Assembly: GCA_916048095.2 (NCBI GenBank)
Contig: OU696595.1
Location: 5,910,795-5,974,794, forward strand
Length of the DNA stretch: 64,000 nucleotides
Direction: 5' to 3'
From: Sacculina carcini
Taxonomy: Eukaryota > Arthropoda > Thecostraca > Sacculinidae
The notes under the pieces were generated by a model that had not been told where the DNA came from, made no database searches, and was given only the letters and a program-made list of their open reading frames with translations. Positions 42,087 to 56,332 of the stretch are shown one piece after another (positions within the stretch are counted from its first letter, which is position 1; the number at the start of each line of letters is the position of its first letter). The position numbers and the translations under genes were made by a program.

Positions 42087-43265
42087 ATGCGTTCTTGTGT
42101 CACCAATCTGGCCGCGTTGGTGAGCTTTGCCGGAGACGCAATCGACGCGAAAACTCAGCTGGACGTTCTATACACGGACTTCTCGTCGGCATTCCAGAGT
42201 GTTGACCATCGTATGCTGTTCCACAAGCTATCCGAAGCGTATGACGTCAAAGGCTCGCTACATGATTTACTGAGATCCTATCTCACGGGACGCCGGCAAC
42301 GAGTGCTGGTGAACGGAGTGTCATCACCGTGGTCGCAGGTAACCAGCGGAATGCCGGAGGGGTCTGTTCTAAGCCCCCTCCTGTTCATCATCTACGTGAA
42401 CGATTTGGCTGAGAAATTGGACACCTCAGCACTACTATACGCAGATGACGTGAAGCTTTTCCGGACGGTCAAGGCGAGCAACGACTGTGAGAGTCTGCAA
42501 GAGCGGCTCAACACTCTGTGTGAGTGGTGTGAAAAGTGGGGTCTTAAACTGAACCCTGCAAAATGCTCACACTTGTGTATCACGCTGAAAAAGAAGCCAG
42601 TTGAGTTCACCTACACGATAGGCTGCGACACAGTGCAAAAGGTGACCACTACACGTGACCTGGGGGTCGTCATTGACTCCAAGCTCACCTTTGCACAACA
42701 CATTGATGACGTCGCTCGCAGGGCCAATCGCTCACTTGGTGTGCTCACCAGATGCATGCAAGGTCTACCACGGAACTTCGACTCACGAAGCCTGATTGCC
42801 GCCTATTGTTCGAATGTGCGGTCGACCATCGAGTACGCCAGTGTGATTTGGGCAGGCGCAGCACCAACGCACACACAGAGGCTGCAGCTGATACAGAACA
42901 GATTCCTCCGCACACTCAAGTACCTGCAGGCCAATCGAACCGAGATGAATCACACCGAACTCCACTCAATGTACGGCCTCCAACCACTTGACATTCGCAG
43001 GCGATGGCTCGACGTCGCGTTTCTTTATTCTTCAATGAAAAACGGACTCGACTCTTCGAAGCTGCTGTCACGAGTCGGATGGAGAGTACCAATACCAGGT
43101 GTGCGACCCCGGGACCCCCTGCACATACCACCAGCGCGCACCGTGGTCACTGGTAGAATATGACACGCTCGCTTGCCTCTATACTACAACAAGCTAGTGA
43201 ATATGCAGCCAGGTATAGACATCCTTAATGTCAGTCGTTCTGCACTTCGCAAAGTCTGTTTATAA
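42087..43265 (+). pseudogene. non-LTR RT fragment, copy 2, premature TGA
   Basis: It keeps YADD and reads GMPEGSVLSP where copy 1 has AVPEGSVLSP. The frame ends at 43161-43163 where copy 1 has a TGG codon; homology to the copy-1 frame continues to 43265. The lost part is the last 34 residues, outside the catalytic core. Confidence 0.85.
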
Positions 43266-43293
43266 TATTGACTTATATATATATATATATATA

Positions 43294-43726
43294 CTAGCAT
43301 TAAAACCCGCCCGTTGTGCGGAGCAATTCATAAAAATATTGCAAATTAAAAAATAAATAAGGCAAACTCATAAAAACCTTAATAAATTGAAAAGTCTAAA
43401 TCTCATTATTTTTATTTTTATTTTGACAAAATATTTTCACTCAGCCCGCCTCATATTTAAACCCGCCCGACGTGCCGAATAATTCAGAACTCGAACACGA
43501 TCCGTTCTGGATCTTGAAGTCAATTTAATTAGTTTTGTATATGAATTCATTCTACACGGTGAAATTGAACCTTTTATTGCTGCCCGCGGACATTTTTATT
43601 TCATAAAAATGAGCCAGCGCTTCGTTTGCGTTTGAAGCCCCTGATCTATACTATTGAACCCGCGCAATTATGTCACCTCACGTTAACTCATATGATGTTA
43701 ACTCACGCACCCGGTATAATTATAGA
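43294..43726 (-). mobile_element. Helitron-like element, copy 2
   Basis: 433 bp, both ends as at 4690-5122, between A and T. The (TA)n tract before it is slightly longer. Confidence 0.7.
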
Positions 43727-43760
43727 TATTATGTAAATGAATCACTTCATCGGGTACAAT

Positions 43761-43810
43761 CAATATATTTTAGTACGAACGTTTTCGCCTAACGGCTTCT
43801 TCAGATACTG
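43761..43810 (-). ncRNA. degenerate hammerhead-like motif, copy 2
   Basis: The same core as 5157-5206, with one change (GTAC instead of GTGC after the GAAA segment). Confidence 0.3.
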
Positions 43811-43945
43811 AAATTCATTCAAATTAACGGCCAAATTGCACAATTATATAGCAGACAATATAAAAAACACATGCATCATAACAAGTGAGTAACTCTCGTA
43901 ATTAAGCGCTGTAAAAAGGAGAATTAATTGCCAATTGCGTTATCT

Positions 43946-45204
43946 TTAGAATTGACATTTTAAATATATTCCCTTGCAGCCGTTGATGAGCGATCCATCA
44001 TCATGCTGCCGTATGTAGGCTGCTTCAGCGTACTTTCTTGTCGACTCATCTCTGATGCCACTGTGGATGATACACCAGCTGATTGATAATGGAGAGTTGG
44101 TGTGATGCTCATTGTTGTGTTCGAACATCACACCGTTCAGTTTTGGGCTAATATGCTCCTGCACTCGTATTTTCACAGGTCGACAGATTTCACCTATGTA
44201 GAATCTTCCACAGATCGTACAAGTTATCTTATAAATCACATTCTTCTGCCAACATTGTGACCTTTTCGTCGCACAGGAGCATGTAAAGCAACCGGACTCG
44301 CATGTCAGTCGCTCTTTGGGAGGTGCAAATATTCTTTTTAGTGGGCGACCCGGGTCAAAGAAAATCCGCACTTTGTGTGCGAGACCCGTTCTTCTGAGCA
44401 GTGATTGACACTGTCGCTTGTTTGCCTCTCCCAAGTATGGCAACTTTACATAATATTTGCGTTCGTCTTCTTTTTCTTCTACATGTCCAGAATTGCCCGC
44501 ATTCCTTAGTGCCCTATATCTTGTTTTTCCGATCACATTCATGGGATAGCCATTCACTTTCAGGCGATTTTCAACGGTTCTCAGCGATTTTCGTAGGTTC
44601 AGCTCATTGTTGGCTCTTCTTGACGCCCTCACAAACTCGCCGTATGCAATGGAACATTTTGCTGATGTTGAGCCGTAGGATTGCCATGGCGTTAACGATC
44701 CATTGTGTACAGTTTTCACATGTAATGTGGTGTAGAATTTGCGACCATCATGACTGATGAGGCAGTCGAGATATGGCAAGCTGCCGTCCTTTGGCGTTTC
44801 GATGGTAAATTGGATGTACGAGTTGATTGAGTTAACAATCCGCATCATATCATCAATGTTTACGTCATCGTACCACGCAATGAAAATATCGACAATGTAC
44901 CGCTTATACTCCAGTGGCCATGGTAATTTTTCAATTATTTGGCGGTCCATGTAGTCGGCATAAATAATGTCCAGCTGCGGTGCCATAGAATCGCCCATTG
45001 AAAGGCCCTGTACTTGTGCATAGTGCATCTCACCTTGGACAATCACATCATTTGAAATGGCCAAATCAATGAGCACTACAACATCGTCCACATCCATCAA
45101 GGTGAATATTTAATCTCCATCCTTGTGCTGATGTAGAAAGTTTGTTACGACTTCCAGAAGCCCACATCGTTGTTGCTGGAGCTCCGAGGTATTGTGCCGT
45201 ACAG
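43946..45204 (-). pseudogene. Penelope-like RT/GIY-YIG pseudogene, copy 2
   Basis: The lesions are the same as in copy 1 (YIVD for YVDD, upstream stop and frameshift), with two residue differences in the open part (S to N, M to K). Confidence 0.85.
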
Positions 45205-45210
45205 GTTAAC

Positions 45211-46025
45211 TATATCCAATAACCCGCCCGTCGTGCTGGGCAATTCATAAAGTCAAACTCATATTCAATCCATAAAATAACCTGAATACAAATTAAAAAG
45301 CAAAAAATTTTACCTGTATATACGTTCACCAATAAAAAACTAAATCTGAATATTTTGTTTTAATTTTGACAAAATATTATCCCTAAATCCGGCTGATATT
45401 TGAACCTGCCCGTCGTGCGGAATAATTCAGAACACAAACATAGGGGAATATCACAGGGTTATAAACTAAATAATATTTAAAATAGCGTATAGATCGCTCA
45501 CTACAAACTCGCAAATTTGGACACATTTCGTCAATAAACTTCGCATATTTCTGATTGAATTTTAAAGCTTAATATAATGAAACAATTGAGCTCGACATAT
45601 ACAAGAGATATACGCCTCATTTAAACCCACCCGACTTGCGGAATAATTCAGAACTCTAACACGATCCGTTCTGGATCTTAAAGTCAAATCCATTAGTTTT
45701 GTATAAGAATTCATTGTATACGGTAAAATTGAACGTTTTATTGTCTATAGTGTTGTGAATATGTCTTACGCGTTTGTAAATATATTTGTTAGTGTGTCAA
45801 AAAAAAACTTGCACACACACAGGTACACTTAGTGAACTAAATGAAGCGAGTGTGAATAACACATATATGAGCACATACAATACACACTGCTAGTCATACT
45901 AAATGCGACACTCACACTCACACACACGCTCTCTCGCTCACAATAAACACTAACATATCAGTTACTCGTTCATCGAAAACATTTTCCGTGTTGAGTCCAG
46001 TATGTACATGATTGAAAAATATATG
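45211..46025 (-). mobile_element. Helitron-like fragments and CA-rich flank, copy 2
   Basis: The counterpart of 6607-7420: truncated hairpin-motif modules to about 45765, then CA-rich non-coding sequence. Confidence 0.5.
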
Positions 46026-46538
46026 TTAGCCATTTATATTTGCTGAATTGTTTTTTATGCTTTTCAAAGTGTAAGTGAATAATTTAACAAATATCTGTCG
46101 TTTTGGCGTTCGTTGCAAGTGCGTTTTGGTCCAGTGCTCAACGGTCCGGTGAAACGAAAATGTTTGAAAGCCACTGATATAGCCGATTCCTTTGGATGTC
46201 TGACACAAGTTGATATAACGGGGGTTTGGTAAATAGTTGGCATGCTTGATGGTCGGCATATACTGGATGAGGCGGATGTTGCACAACAATTTCCCGGATG
46301 TAACCAAATGAGCTTCGTTAAACTGGATTCCTAGGTAAAAATGGACTCGGCACCAACTGGTAGTATCCTGCAATTGTAAGTGTGTGCATGCGTGTCGAAT
46401 TTTGACGATGAGGAAAAACTGGAAACCAGCACAGGATGTGATATTTGTCGTTTTCATGTTAAAATCATGGGAAATACAAATACCATGGAAAATTTGAACC
46501 GATAAACCAAGGTGGACATCGTGTATATTCCAGTACAT
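46026..46538 (-). CDS. unrecognised 170-codon ORF, copy 2
   Basis: It differs from 7421-7933 by one residue. No family is recognised and it may be a chance frame. Confidence 0.2.
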   Translation of the reverse strand: MYWNIHDVHLGLSVQIFHGICISHDFNMKTTNITSCAGFQFFLIVKIRHACTHLQLQDTTSWCRVHFYLGIQFNEAHLVTSGKLLCNIRLIQYMPTIKHANYLPNPRYINLCQTSKGIGYISGFQTFSFHRTVEHWTKTHLQRTPKRQIFVKLFTYTLKSIKNNSANING

Positions 46539-46799
46539 GCTAATTTGTAAAATAAAAACTAATTATCCTCCAAATCAGATCAGAAACCTTTATGCGGTGC
46601 AGCTCAATTTCGTGTTGTGCATGCTGTATATCCAGTTTTGTGCTTATGAGCTGAATGTATGGTCACCTCAGGTCATCACAGGCGACTGTTGACATTGGCT
46701 ATGAGCGCTACCACTCCTACACTGATGTCTGACTCCTACACAGATACGAAACAATGAAAACTACACTAACTACAATGGCAAACTATTTTGTAAAAATAA

Positions 46800-47289
46800 T
46801 ATAGAAATATAAATTTTTTATTTTTCATGGGTTTACTCTTTTATTTTTTAATTCATATTCCTTTTATGTTATGAATTGAATACAAATTTCATAGTATGAA
46901 TTGTTCCGCACGACGGGCGGGTTTACATGCTAGAACTTTCATTGTTTGTTACGTGTTTGTGTTCTGATTTATTCCGCACGACGGGCAGGTTCAAATATGA
47001 GGCGGATTGAGGAATCATATTTTGTCAAAATAAAAATAAAAATATCCACATCTTTTAGTTATCTTACATCTTATGAGTTTTTTATTGGTGAACGTATATA
47101 CAGGTAAAAATTTTTGCTTATTAACTTGCACTCAGTTTATTTAGCTTATTTTGCATGTTTTGCTTGTTTTGCTTAATTTGCTTATTTTGCTTTATATTGC
47201 TTTATTTTGCTTATTAATTTGCTCTTCTTCTTCGTCGGATGAGGCGGATGAGGCATAACCCGCCAATATCCAATAACCCGCCCGTCAAT
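46800..47289 (+). mobile_element. Helitron-like plus-orientation ends, copy 2
   Basis: The hairpin CCGCACGACGGGCGG is followed by CTAG at 46930-46933, as in copy 1. Confidence 0.55.
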
Positions 47290-47754
47290 CTAGCATTTAA
47301 ACCCGCCCGTTGTGCGGAACAATTCAAAAAGTTAAATTCATATTTAATTACTAAACATATTGCAAATTAAAATAGATTAAAGTAAATCCATAGAAATCCT
47401 AATCAATTGAAAAGTCTAAATTTAATTATTTTTTATTGTTATTTTGACAAAATACTATCCCTCATCCCGCCTCATATTCAAACCTGCCCGTCGTGCTGAA
47501 TAATTCAGAACTCGAACACGATCCGTTCTGGACCTTGATGTCAAATCCGTTAGTTTTGTATATGAACTCGTTTTACACGGTAAAATTAAACGTTCTATTG
47601 TCTACAGTTGATGCCCCCGGGACATTATTATCTCATACACATGATCCATCGCTTCGTTTACTTTTGAAGCCCCTGATCTATACCATTGAGCCGGCGCAGT
47701 TAGGTCACCTCATATTCAAGCATACACACACAGACAGACAGAGGATCTCTTTTA

Positions 47755-47826
<72 letters not shown>
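47290..47826 (-). mobile_element. Helitron-like element with expanded (TA)n, copy 2
   Basis: The counterpart of 8685-9199. The TA run (about 47757-47826) is longer and has replaced the terminal GA. Confidence 0.6.
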
Positions 47827-47830
<4 letters not shown>

Positions 47831-48358
47831 AACCCGCTCGTCGTGCGGAACAATTAATAAAGTAAAATTCATATTCAATCCATAAAATAAACTGAAGACA
47901 AATAAAAAAGCAAAAAACTTAACCTGTATATACGTTCACCAATAAATACTCAAAATGTGAATATTTAAAATTTAAATTTGACAAAATATTATCCCTCAAT
48001 CCGCCTCATATTTGAACCTGCCCGTCGTGCGGAATAATTCAGAACACAAACACATAACAGACAATGAAAATTCTAGCATATAAACCGGCCCGTCGTGCGG
48101 AACAATCCATACCATTAAATTTGTATTCAATTTATAAGCGAAAATAAACATGAATTAATAAAGAAAAGAGTAAACCCATAAAAAGTCTAAATTTCTATAT
48201 TTTTATATTATTTTGACAAAATAGTATGCCTAAACCGCCTCATATTTAAACCTGCCCGTCGTGCTGAATAATTCAGAACTCTGACACAAAACAATGAAAA
48301 ATGACTAATTTTTTTATCATAATGTTTTCAAAATATATTTATAACTCAACATCACCGT
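47827..48358 (-). mobile_element. two head-to-tail Helitron-like elements, copy 2
   Basis: The counterparts of 9200-9445 and 9446-9731; the second opens with CTAG at 48073. Confidence 0.5.
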
Positions 48359-50887
48359 CTAGCATTAAAACCCGCCCGTTGAGCAGAACAATAAATAAAG
48401 TAAAATGAATATTGAATTAATAAAAAATGATTAGAAATTAAAAAAGAAAAAGTAAACCCATAAAAAGTCTTAACCAATAGAAAAGTGTAAATGTGAATGT
48501 TTTTATTTTAGATGTGGGAAAATATTTTCCCTCGAACTGCCTCGTATTTAAACCCGCCCGTCGTGCGAAACTATAAATAGAATATAATGAATCAAAAAGC
48601 AAAAAGCTTATCCAATAGAAAAATTTATATTTGTAAATTCTTGTTTGAATTATTGACGAAGTTTTTTCCCTCAACACTGGTCAAGTTCACACCCATCCTT
48701 CGTGTGTAGTAATTCATAAGTGTAACACTATCAAAACAATGAAACCTTCTGTCATCTCTATAATTCCAGATTTATGCGTCCGCTAAAACAGCATATTCAT
48801 ATAGTTGGCATTGCATGATATTACAACCCATATCCTTATGCAACTCACGCTTATGCAACTTGAAATTAAACCAATTAAATTATACAGTAAAATTCAGTAG
48901 TTAACTTTGTTCCCAGTAGTATTTTACCCGCCCGTCGGGCGGAAAAATTCATGTGTAAATATTGAGGACAATAAAGCCTTTCTATTCAGTATAGTGTAGC
49001 ATTAATTAAACTGTACCCAATAAAAGCACACCATTCATGCTTGGAGCTAATATGATGCATTCTTAATTGTGATTGGGCTTCAGTGAAATTAATCGGTGTA
49101 TATTCCTGTGTAATCGCAAGTGCGCATAATAGCTGTCAAATTGGTAATATGTGCTTTTGACTTTACACCGCCGTAACTTCCTTCAGATACACTTTGGAAA
49201 ATTAAAAATTATATCGTATTGTAGAAAACAAGATTTCTAGCACGATGGTATAATTTATTTTTATATGTAACAAACAGTTACTGAGAAATAGTAGAAAAAT
49301 GAATTAATTTTAGTCGCCCGGTGTTCAAGTGTAATTTAGGATGTATTCGTCGGGCGGAACAATTCATGTGTAAATATTGAGGACAATAAAGCCTTTCTAT
49401 TCAGTATAGTGTAGCATTAATTAAACTGTACCCAATAAAAGCACACCATCCATGCTTGGAGCTGATATGATGCATTCTTAATTGTGATTGGGCTTCAGTG
49501 AAATTAATCGGTGTATATTCCTGTGTAATCGCAAGTGCGCATAATAGCTGTCAAATTGGTAATATGTGCTTTTGACTTTACACCGCCGTAACTTCCTTCA
49601 GATACACTTTGGAAAATAAAAAATTATATCGTATTGTAGAAAACAAGATTTCTAGCACGATGGTATAATTTATTTTTATATGTAACAAATAGTTACTGAG
49701 AAATTGTAGAAAAATGAATTAATTTTAGTCGCCCGGTGTTCAAGTGTAATTTAGGATGTATTTGAGAATTTTGCCAATTTTACACGTTTTTTGTATCATT
49801 TGTGGGTATAAATTATAACTTATCTTGTAGAACACAAGATTATCTACACAGTAGTATATTCCTGTGTAATCGCAAGTGCGCATAATAGCTGTCAAATTGG
49901 CAATATGTCCTTTTGACTTTACACCGCCGTAACTTCCTTCAGATATACTTTGGAAAATTACAAATTATACCGTATTGTAGAAAACAAGATTTCTAGCACG
50001 ATGGTATACTTTATTTTTATGTATAACAAATTTTTACTGAGAAATAGTAGAAAAATTAATTAATCTTAGACGCCCGGTGTTCAAGTGTAATTTTGGATGT
50101 ATTTTAGAATTTTGCCAATTTTACACGTTTTTTGTATCATTTGCGGGTATAAATTATATCTCTTCTTGTAGAACACAAAATTATCTACACAATAGTATAA
50201 TTTTTATAGCTGTACCATTGCTGGTTTATGAAGAATAGATAGCGGAATATTGATCAAAATGTTCACGTTTTTGTGTGATAATTTTGCCTTTTTGACTTTG
50301 TCATTTTGACTTCACACCGCCGTCATTTTTTTTTAATACACTTTGGTAAATTAAAAATTATACCGTGTTGTAGCAAACAAAATTCCCAGCATGATGGTAT
50401 AATTTATTTAGATGTGTGATATTTGTTTGTTGAGAAATAGAGAAAAAAGTAAAAATAATTGGTCGCCTTGAGTTAAAATGAAATTATGAATGTAGATTGT
50501 AATTTTGTCATTTTTACTTATTTTATATTTAATTTTAGAATTTCAATTGTAGCCTAACATGTAAAACAAAAAATTCTCTACACAGTGGTATAATCTTTAT
50601 AGCTGTACCATTTCTAGTTTATGAGGAGTAGATCGCGGAACAATGACCAAAATTTTCGCATTTTTCAGGGTTCATTTTGTCCTTTAACCGCGATAACTTT
50701 TTTGTTTTTATTTGTAAAAATTTAAATTTATCCTATCGTGTAGACAAGAAAATTTCCAACGTAATGGTCTAAATTGTTAGCTTGTAGGCCAAGTGGTTAC
50801 CGAGGAGCAGCTTGCAGAAAATGGACCAATGAGGGTGGGACAGACAAACACACATACACACACACAGACAGAGGATCTATTTTATAT
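48359..50887 (-). mobile_element. long Helitron-like element with satellite core, copy 2
   Basis: The counterpart of 9732-12259. The satellite core (about 48932-50227) has the same unit number. Confidence 0.65.
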
Positions 50888-52893
50888 CTAGCATTAAAAC
50901 CCGCCCGTTGTGCGGAGCAATTCATAGAAATATTGCAAATTAAAAATAAATAAGGCAAACTCATAAAAACCTTAATCAATTAAAAAGTCTAAATTTCATT
51001 ATTTTTAATTTTATTTTGACAAAATATTTTCACTCAGCCCGCCTCATATTCAAACCCGCCCGACGTGAGGAATAATTCAGAACTCGAACACCATCCGTTC
51101 TGGTTCTTGAAGTCAAATCCATTAGTTTTGTATATGAATTCATTCTACACGGTGAAATTGAACGTTTTATTGCTGCCCGCGGGACATTTTTATTCCATAA
51201 AAATGAGCCATCGCTTCGTTTGCGTTTGAAGCCCATGATCATTGAACCAGCGAAACCATGAACCAGCGCAATTATGTCACCTCATATTCAAGCATACATA
51301 CACAGACAGACAGATAATTCCTTCTTTATGTATATATATAGCATTAAAACCCGCCCGTTGTGCGGGGCAATTCATAACATGAAATTCATATTCAATTCAT
51401 AAAAAATATGGAAAAATAAAAATGAAATAGGGTACACTCATAAAAATTTTTATCAATTGAAAATTATAAGTTTAATTATTTTTATTTCGACAAAATATTT
51501 CCCCTCAGTCCGCCTGAGTCATTTTTAAACCCGCCCGTCGTGCTGAATAATTCAGAACTCGAACACGATCCGTTCTGCATCTTGAAGTCAAATCCATTGG
51601 TTTTGCATCCGTTGCTGCCCGCGGAGCATTTTTATTTTTAAAAAAATACCTTTTTTCAAATGAACCATTTGAAAAAATGAACTAAACAATGGAAACACTT
51701 TTTTTAAACCCGCCCGTCGTGCGGAACAATTCATACAATAAAATTCATATTTGAAGTCAAATCCATTGGTTTTGTGTATGTATTAAATCTACAGGGGAAA
51801 TTGAACGTTCTATTGTCTATAGTTGCTGCCCGCGGAACATTTTTATATAAAAAAAATTACCTTTTTTAAATGAACTATTTGAAAAAATGATCTAAAAAAA
51901 CACTTTTTTTTAAACCCACCCGTCGTGCGGAACAATTGATACAATAAAATTCATATCAAACCCATAAAATATAATGAATACAAATTGAAAAGCAAAAAAT
52001 GTAACCTATAAATATCTTAACCAATAGAAAAGTCTAAATGTGAATATTTTTGTTCTTATTTTGACAAATATTATCCTCTCAACCCGCCTGATATATAAAT
52101 CTGCCCGTCGTGTGGTATAATTCAGAACACAAACACGAAACAAACAATGAAAGATGATGAAATCTTTCATTCATGAAATCATCAGAATGTTTCCAAACTA
52201 TATTTATTACTTAACATCATTCCCCAATATCATTTGCTTGATTACTATTTTACTTTTGCCGCTATCATATTTATTGTTAAAATTTATATATTTTCCGCTA
52301 TCACTAAAACCCAATATAACCTGAGTCAAACCTACCCAACCCAACCCAACCATCCAATCTTGACCGCTCTCAGTCTAGTCCGAGGTGATTTAACTTATTA
52401 GTTTGTGATCACAAAATATACTGATGCGATCATAATTTGTAATCAGAAGACTGAGATTATCTACCCCAGGGGTCCCAAACACGCGGTCCACCAATACTTT
52501 TCTCTCAACCCGCCAATATAGTATCGGGACCAAACTGTAAGGCAGCTAAATTCACATTTGTTGCATAATGCGATATAATTATACACCATTATCATATTAT
52601 CTCATAATTCTCGGTTAATGCTTCCACTAAAGCATCATATTCATACAGTTGTTATTTTTTGGATTACACCGTTATTATAGCCCTTGATATTACAGCCGAT
52701 ATTATATTATGCAATCTATATTCTACTACGTATTGCTCCTACTACATATATCATCAGATCGCAAAATATATTTAAAGGTTCACATCATTTTCCAACATCA
52801 TTTGCTTAAGAGCTATTGTACTTTTATCGCTAGAATATTTACTGCTAGCAAAATATCATACACCTCGCTATAATTTAAACCCACTTTTTATAG
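50888..52893 (-). mobile_element. Helitron-like element and nested modules, copy 2
   Basis: The counterpart of 12260-14265, beginning with CTAG at 50888. It is colinear, with only point differences seen. Confidence 0.55.
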
Positions 52894-55800
52894 ATACATT
52901 TAAGCCCGCCCGTCGTGCGGAACAGTTCATAGAATATAATTAATATTCAATTCATAAAAAATTAGTGCAAATTGAAAAAGAAAAAAAACCCATAGAAAAG
53001 TTTTAGCCAATATAAAAGTCTCAATGTGAAATTTATGTTTCAATTTAGAAAACATGTTTTTCCACAACCCGCCTCATATTTAAAGCTGCCCGTCGAGCGG
53101 AATAATTCAGAACTCAAACACGAAACAAGCACAATGAAAATTGATGAAAAACGACCAATAGAAAAATCAAATTTGTAAATTCTTGTTTTAATTATTGACG
53201 ATGTTTTTCCCTCAACACTACTCAAATTCACACCCGTCCTTCGTGTGTAGAAATTCAGAGGTGTAACACTATCAAAACAATGAAACATCTCTATAATTCC
53301 AGATTAATGCTTCCTCTAAAACAGCATATGCATATACTTGGCATTGCATGATATTACAACCCGTATCCTTATGCAACTTAAGCGTATGCAACTTAAAATT
53401 AAACCAATTAAATTACACAGTAAAATTCAGTAGCTTACTTTGTTCCAAGTAGCATTTTACCCGCCCGTCGTGCGGAACATTTGATGTGTAAATATTGAGG
53501 ACAATAAAGACTTTCTATTCAGTATAGTGTAGCATTAATTAAACTGTACGCAAAAAACCACACCATCCATGCTTGGAGATAATATGATGCATTCTTAATT
53601 GTGATTGGGCTTCAGTGAAATTTAATCGGTGTATATTCCTGTGTAATCGCAAGTGCGCATAATAGCTGTCAAATTGGCAATATGTCCTTTTGACTTTACA
53701 CCGCCGTAACTTCTTTCAGATACCCTTTGGAAAATTACAAATTATACCGTATTGTAGAAAACAAAATTTCTAGCACGATGGTATAATTTATTTTTATGTG
53801 CAACAAATAGAGACTGAGAAATAGTAGAAAAATAAATTAATTTTAGTCGCCCGGTGTTCAAGTGTAATTTTGGATGTATTTGAGAATTTTGCCAATTTTA
53901 CACGTTTTTGTATCATTTGTGGGTATAAATTATAACTTTTCTTGTAGAACACAAAATTATCTACAGAGTAGTATATTCCTGTGTAATAGCAAGTGCGTAA
54001 ATTGTGATTGGACTTAAGTGAAATTAAATCAGTGTATATTCATGTGTAATCGCAAGTGCGCATAATAGCTGTCAAATTGGTAATATGTGCTTTTGACTTT
54101 ACACCGCCGTAACTTCCTTCAGATACACTTTGGAAAATTACAAATTATACCGTATTGTAGAAAACAAGATTTCTAGCACGATGGTATAATTTATTTTTAT
54201 GTGTTACAAATAGCTACTGAGAAATAGTAGAAAAATAAATTAATTTTAGTCACCCGGTGTTCAAGTGCAATTTTGGATGTATTTGATAATTTTGCCAATT
54301 TTACACGTTTTTTGTATCATTTGTGGGTATAAATTATAGCTTATCTTGTAGAACACAAAATTATCTACACAGTAGTATACTCCTGTGTAATCGCAAGTGC
54401 GCATAATAGCTGTCAAATTGGCAATATGTCCTTTTGACTTTACACCGCCGAAACTTCCTTCAGATACACTTTGGAAAATTAAGAATTATACCGTATTGTA
54501 GAAAACAAAATTTCTAGCACGATGGTATAATTTATTTTTATGTGTAACAAATAGTTACTGAGAAATAGTAGAAAAATGCATTAATTTTAGTCGCCCGGTG
54601 TTCAAGTGAAATTTTGGATGTATTTGAGAATTTTGCCAATTTTACACGTTTTTTGTATCATTTGTGGTATAAATTGTAGCTTATCTTGTAGAACACAAAA
54701 TTCTCTACACAGTAGTATATCCCTGTGTAATCGCAAGTGCGTAAATTGTGATTGGACTTCAATGAAATTTAATCAGTGTATATTCATGTGTAATCGCAAG
54801 TGCGCATAATAGCTGTCAAATTGGCAACATGACATTTTGATTTTACACCGCCGTAACCTCCTTCAGATACACTTTGGAAAATTACAAATTATACCGTATT
54901 GTAGAAAAAAATATTTCTAGCACGATGGTATAATTTATTTTTATGTTTAACAAATATTTACTGATAAATAGTAGAAAAATGAATTAATTTTAGTCGCCCG
55001 ATGTTCAAGTGTAATTTTGGATGTATTTGAGAATTTTGCCGATTTTACACGTTTTTTGTATCATTTGTGGGTATAAATTATAGCTTATCTTGTAGAACAC
55101 AAAATTATCTACACAGTAGTATATTCCTGTGTAATCGCAAGTGCGCATAATAGCTGTCAAATTGGCAATATGTCCTTTTGACTTTACACCGCCGAAACTT
55201 CCTTCAGATACACTTTGGAAAATTACAAATCATACCGTATTGTAGAAAAAAATATTTCCAGCACAATGGTATAATTTATTTTTATATGTAACAAATAGTT
55301 ACTGAGAAATAGTAGAAAAATGAATTAATTTTAGTCGCCCGGTGTTCAAGTGTAATTTTGGATGTATTTGAGAATTTTGCCAATTTTACGTTTTTGGTAT
55401 CATGTGTGGGTATAAATTAGAATATTTCTTGTAGAACACAAAATTTTCTACACAATAGTATAATTTTTATAGCTGTAACTTTGCTGGTTTATGAGGAATA
55501 GATAGGGGAATATTGACCAAAATATTCGCGTTTTTAGGGCTAATTTTGCCTTTTTGACTTTGTCATTTTGACTTCACACCGCCGTAACTTTTTTTTAATA
55601 CACTCTGGAAAATTACAAATTATACCGTGCTGTAGAAGACAAAATTCCCAGCTTGATGGTAATATTTATTTAGATGTGTCATATTTAGTCGCTGAGAAAT
55701 AGAGAAAAAGGTATACAAAATCGAACGCGTGGAGTTTAAATATAATTTTGAATGTAGACTAAAATTTTGTCATTTTGACATATTTAATATTTAATTTTTG

Positions 55801-56100
55801 GATATGAATTATAGCCTACTGAGTAGAACAGAATATTTTCTACACAGTGGTATAATCTGTTTGGCTGTACCATTTCTGGTTTATGAGGAGTAGATGGCGG
55901 AACATTGACCACAATTTTTGCATTTTTCAGGGTTCATTTTGTCTTTTAACCACGATAACTTTTTTCGGTTTTATTCTTAAATTTGAAATTTATCCTATCG
56001 TGTAGACAAGAAAATTTCCAACGTAATGGTATAAATTGTTGGCGGGTACACCAAGTGGTTACTGAGTAGCAGCTTGCTGAAAATGGACCAAGGAGGGTGG

Positions 56101-56137
<37 letters not shown>

Positions 56138-56160
56138 AGGATCTCTTTTATATATATAGA
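52894..56160 (-). mobile_element. Helitron-like element with satellite array, one unit shorter, copy 2
   Basis: The counterpart of 14266-17874. The shift in offset (38628 to 38286) shows loss of 342 bp, one unit. The remaining unit near 53640-53980 is a hybrid: its left part resembles copy-1 unit 15010 and its right part unit 15351. Confidence 0.7.
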
Positions 56161-56332
56161 TATATATTTTGTAAGTTTAAGAATCTTATATTTGCTATTC
56201 GCTTTCGTGAATTGTATTATGTGTACTCCGCCTATAATTGGGATGTCATCCTGTTGGTTGGTGTGAATAAAGACAAAACAAAACAAAACAAAACAAATAT
56301 TGTGCTAGATCCTTGTACTAGATCCCCTTTTC
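56161..56332 (+). mobile_element. LINE 3'-end remnant, copy 2
   Basis: AATAAA followed by the (AAAAC)n tail, as in copy 1. Confidence 0.4.

Noticed and set aside
43161-43163. Several TGA codons interrupt otherwise open frames (RT in copy 2 where copy 1 has TGG, Gypsy pol, the LINE ORF1/ORF2 junction): might TGA be read as Trp?
   Set aside because: The METTL24-like and transposase genes end at TGA in the expected place, and the Gypsy position is not a conserved Trp. Decayed elements and one readthrough-type site explain the data better.
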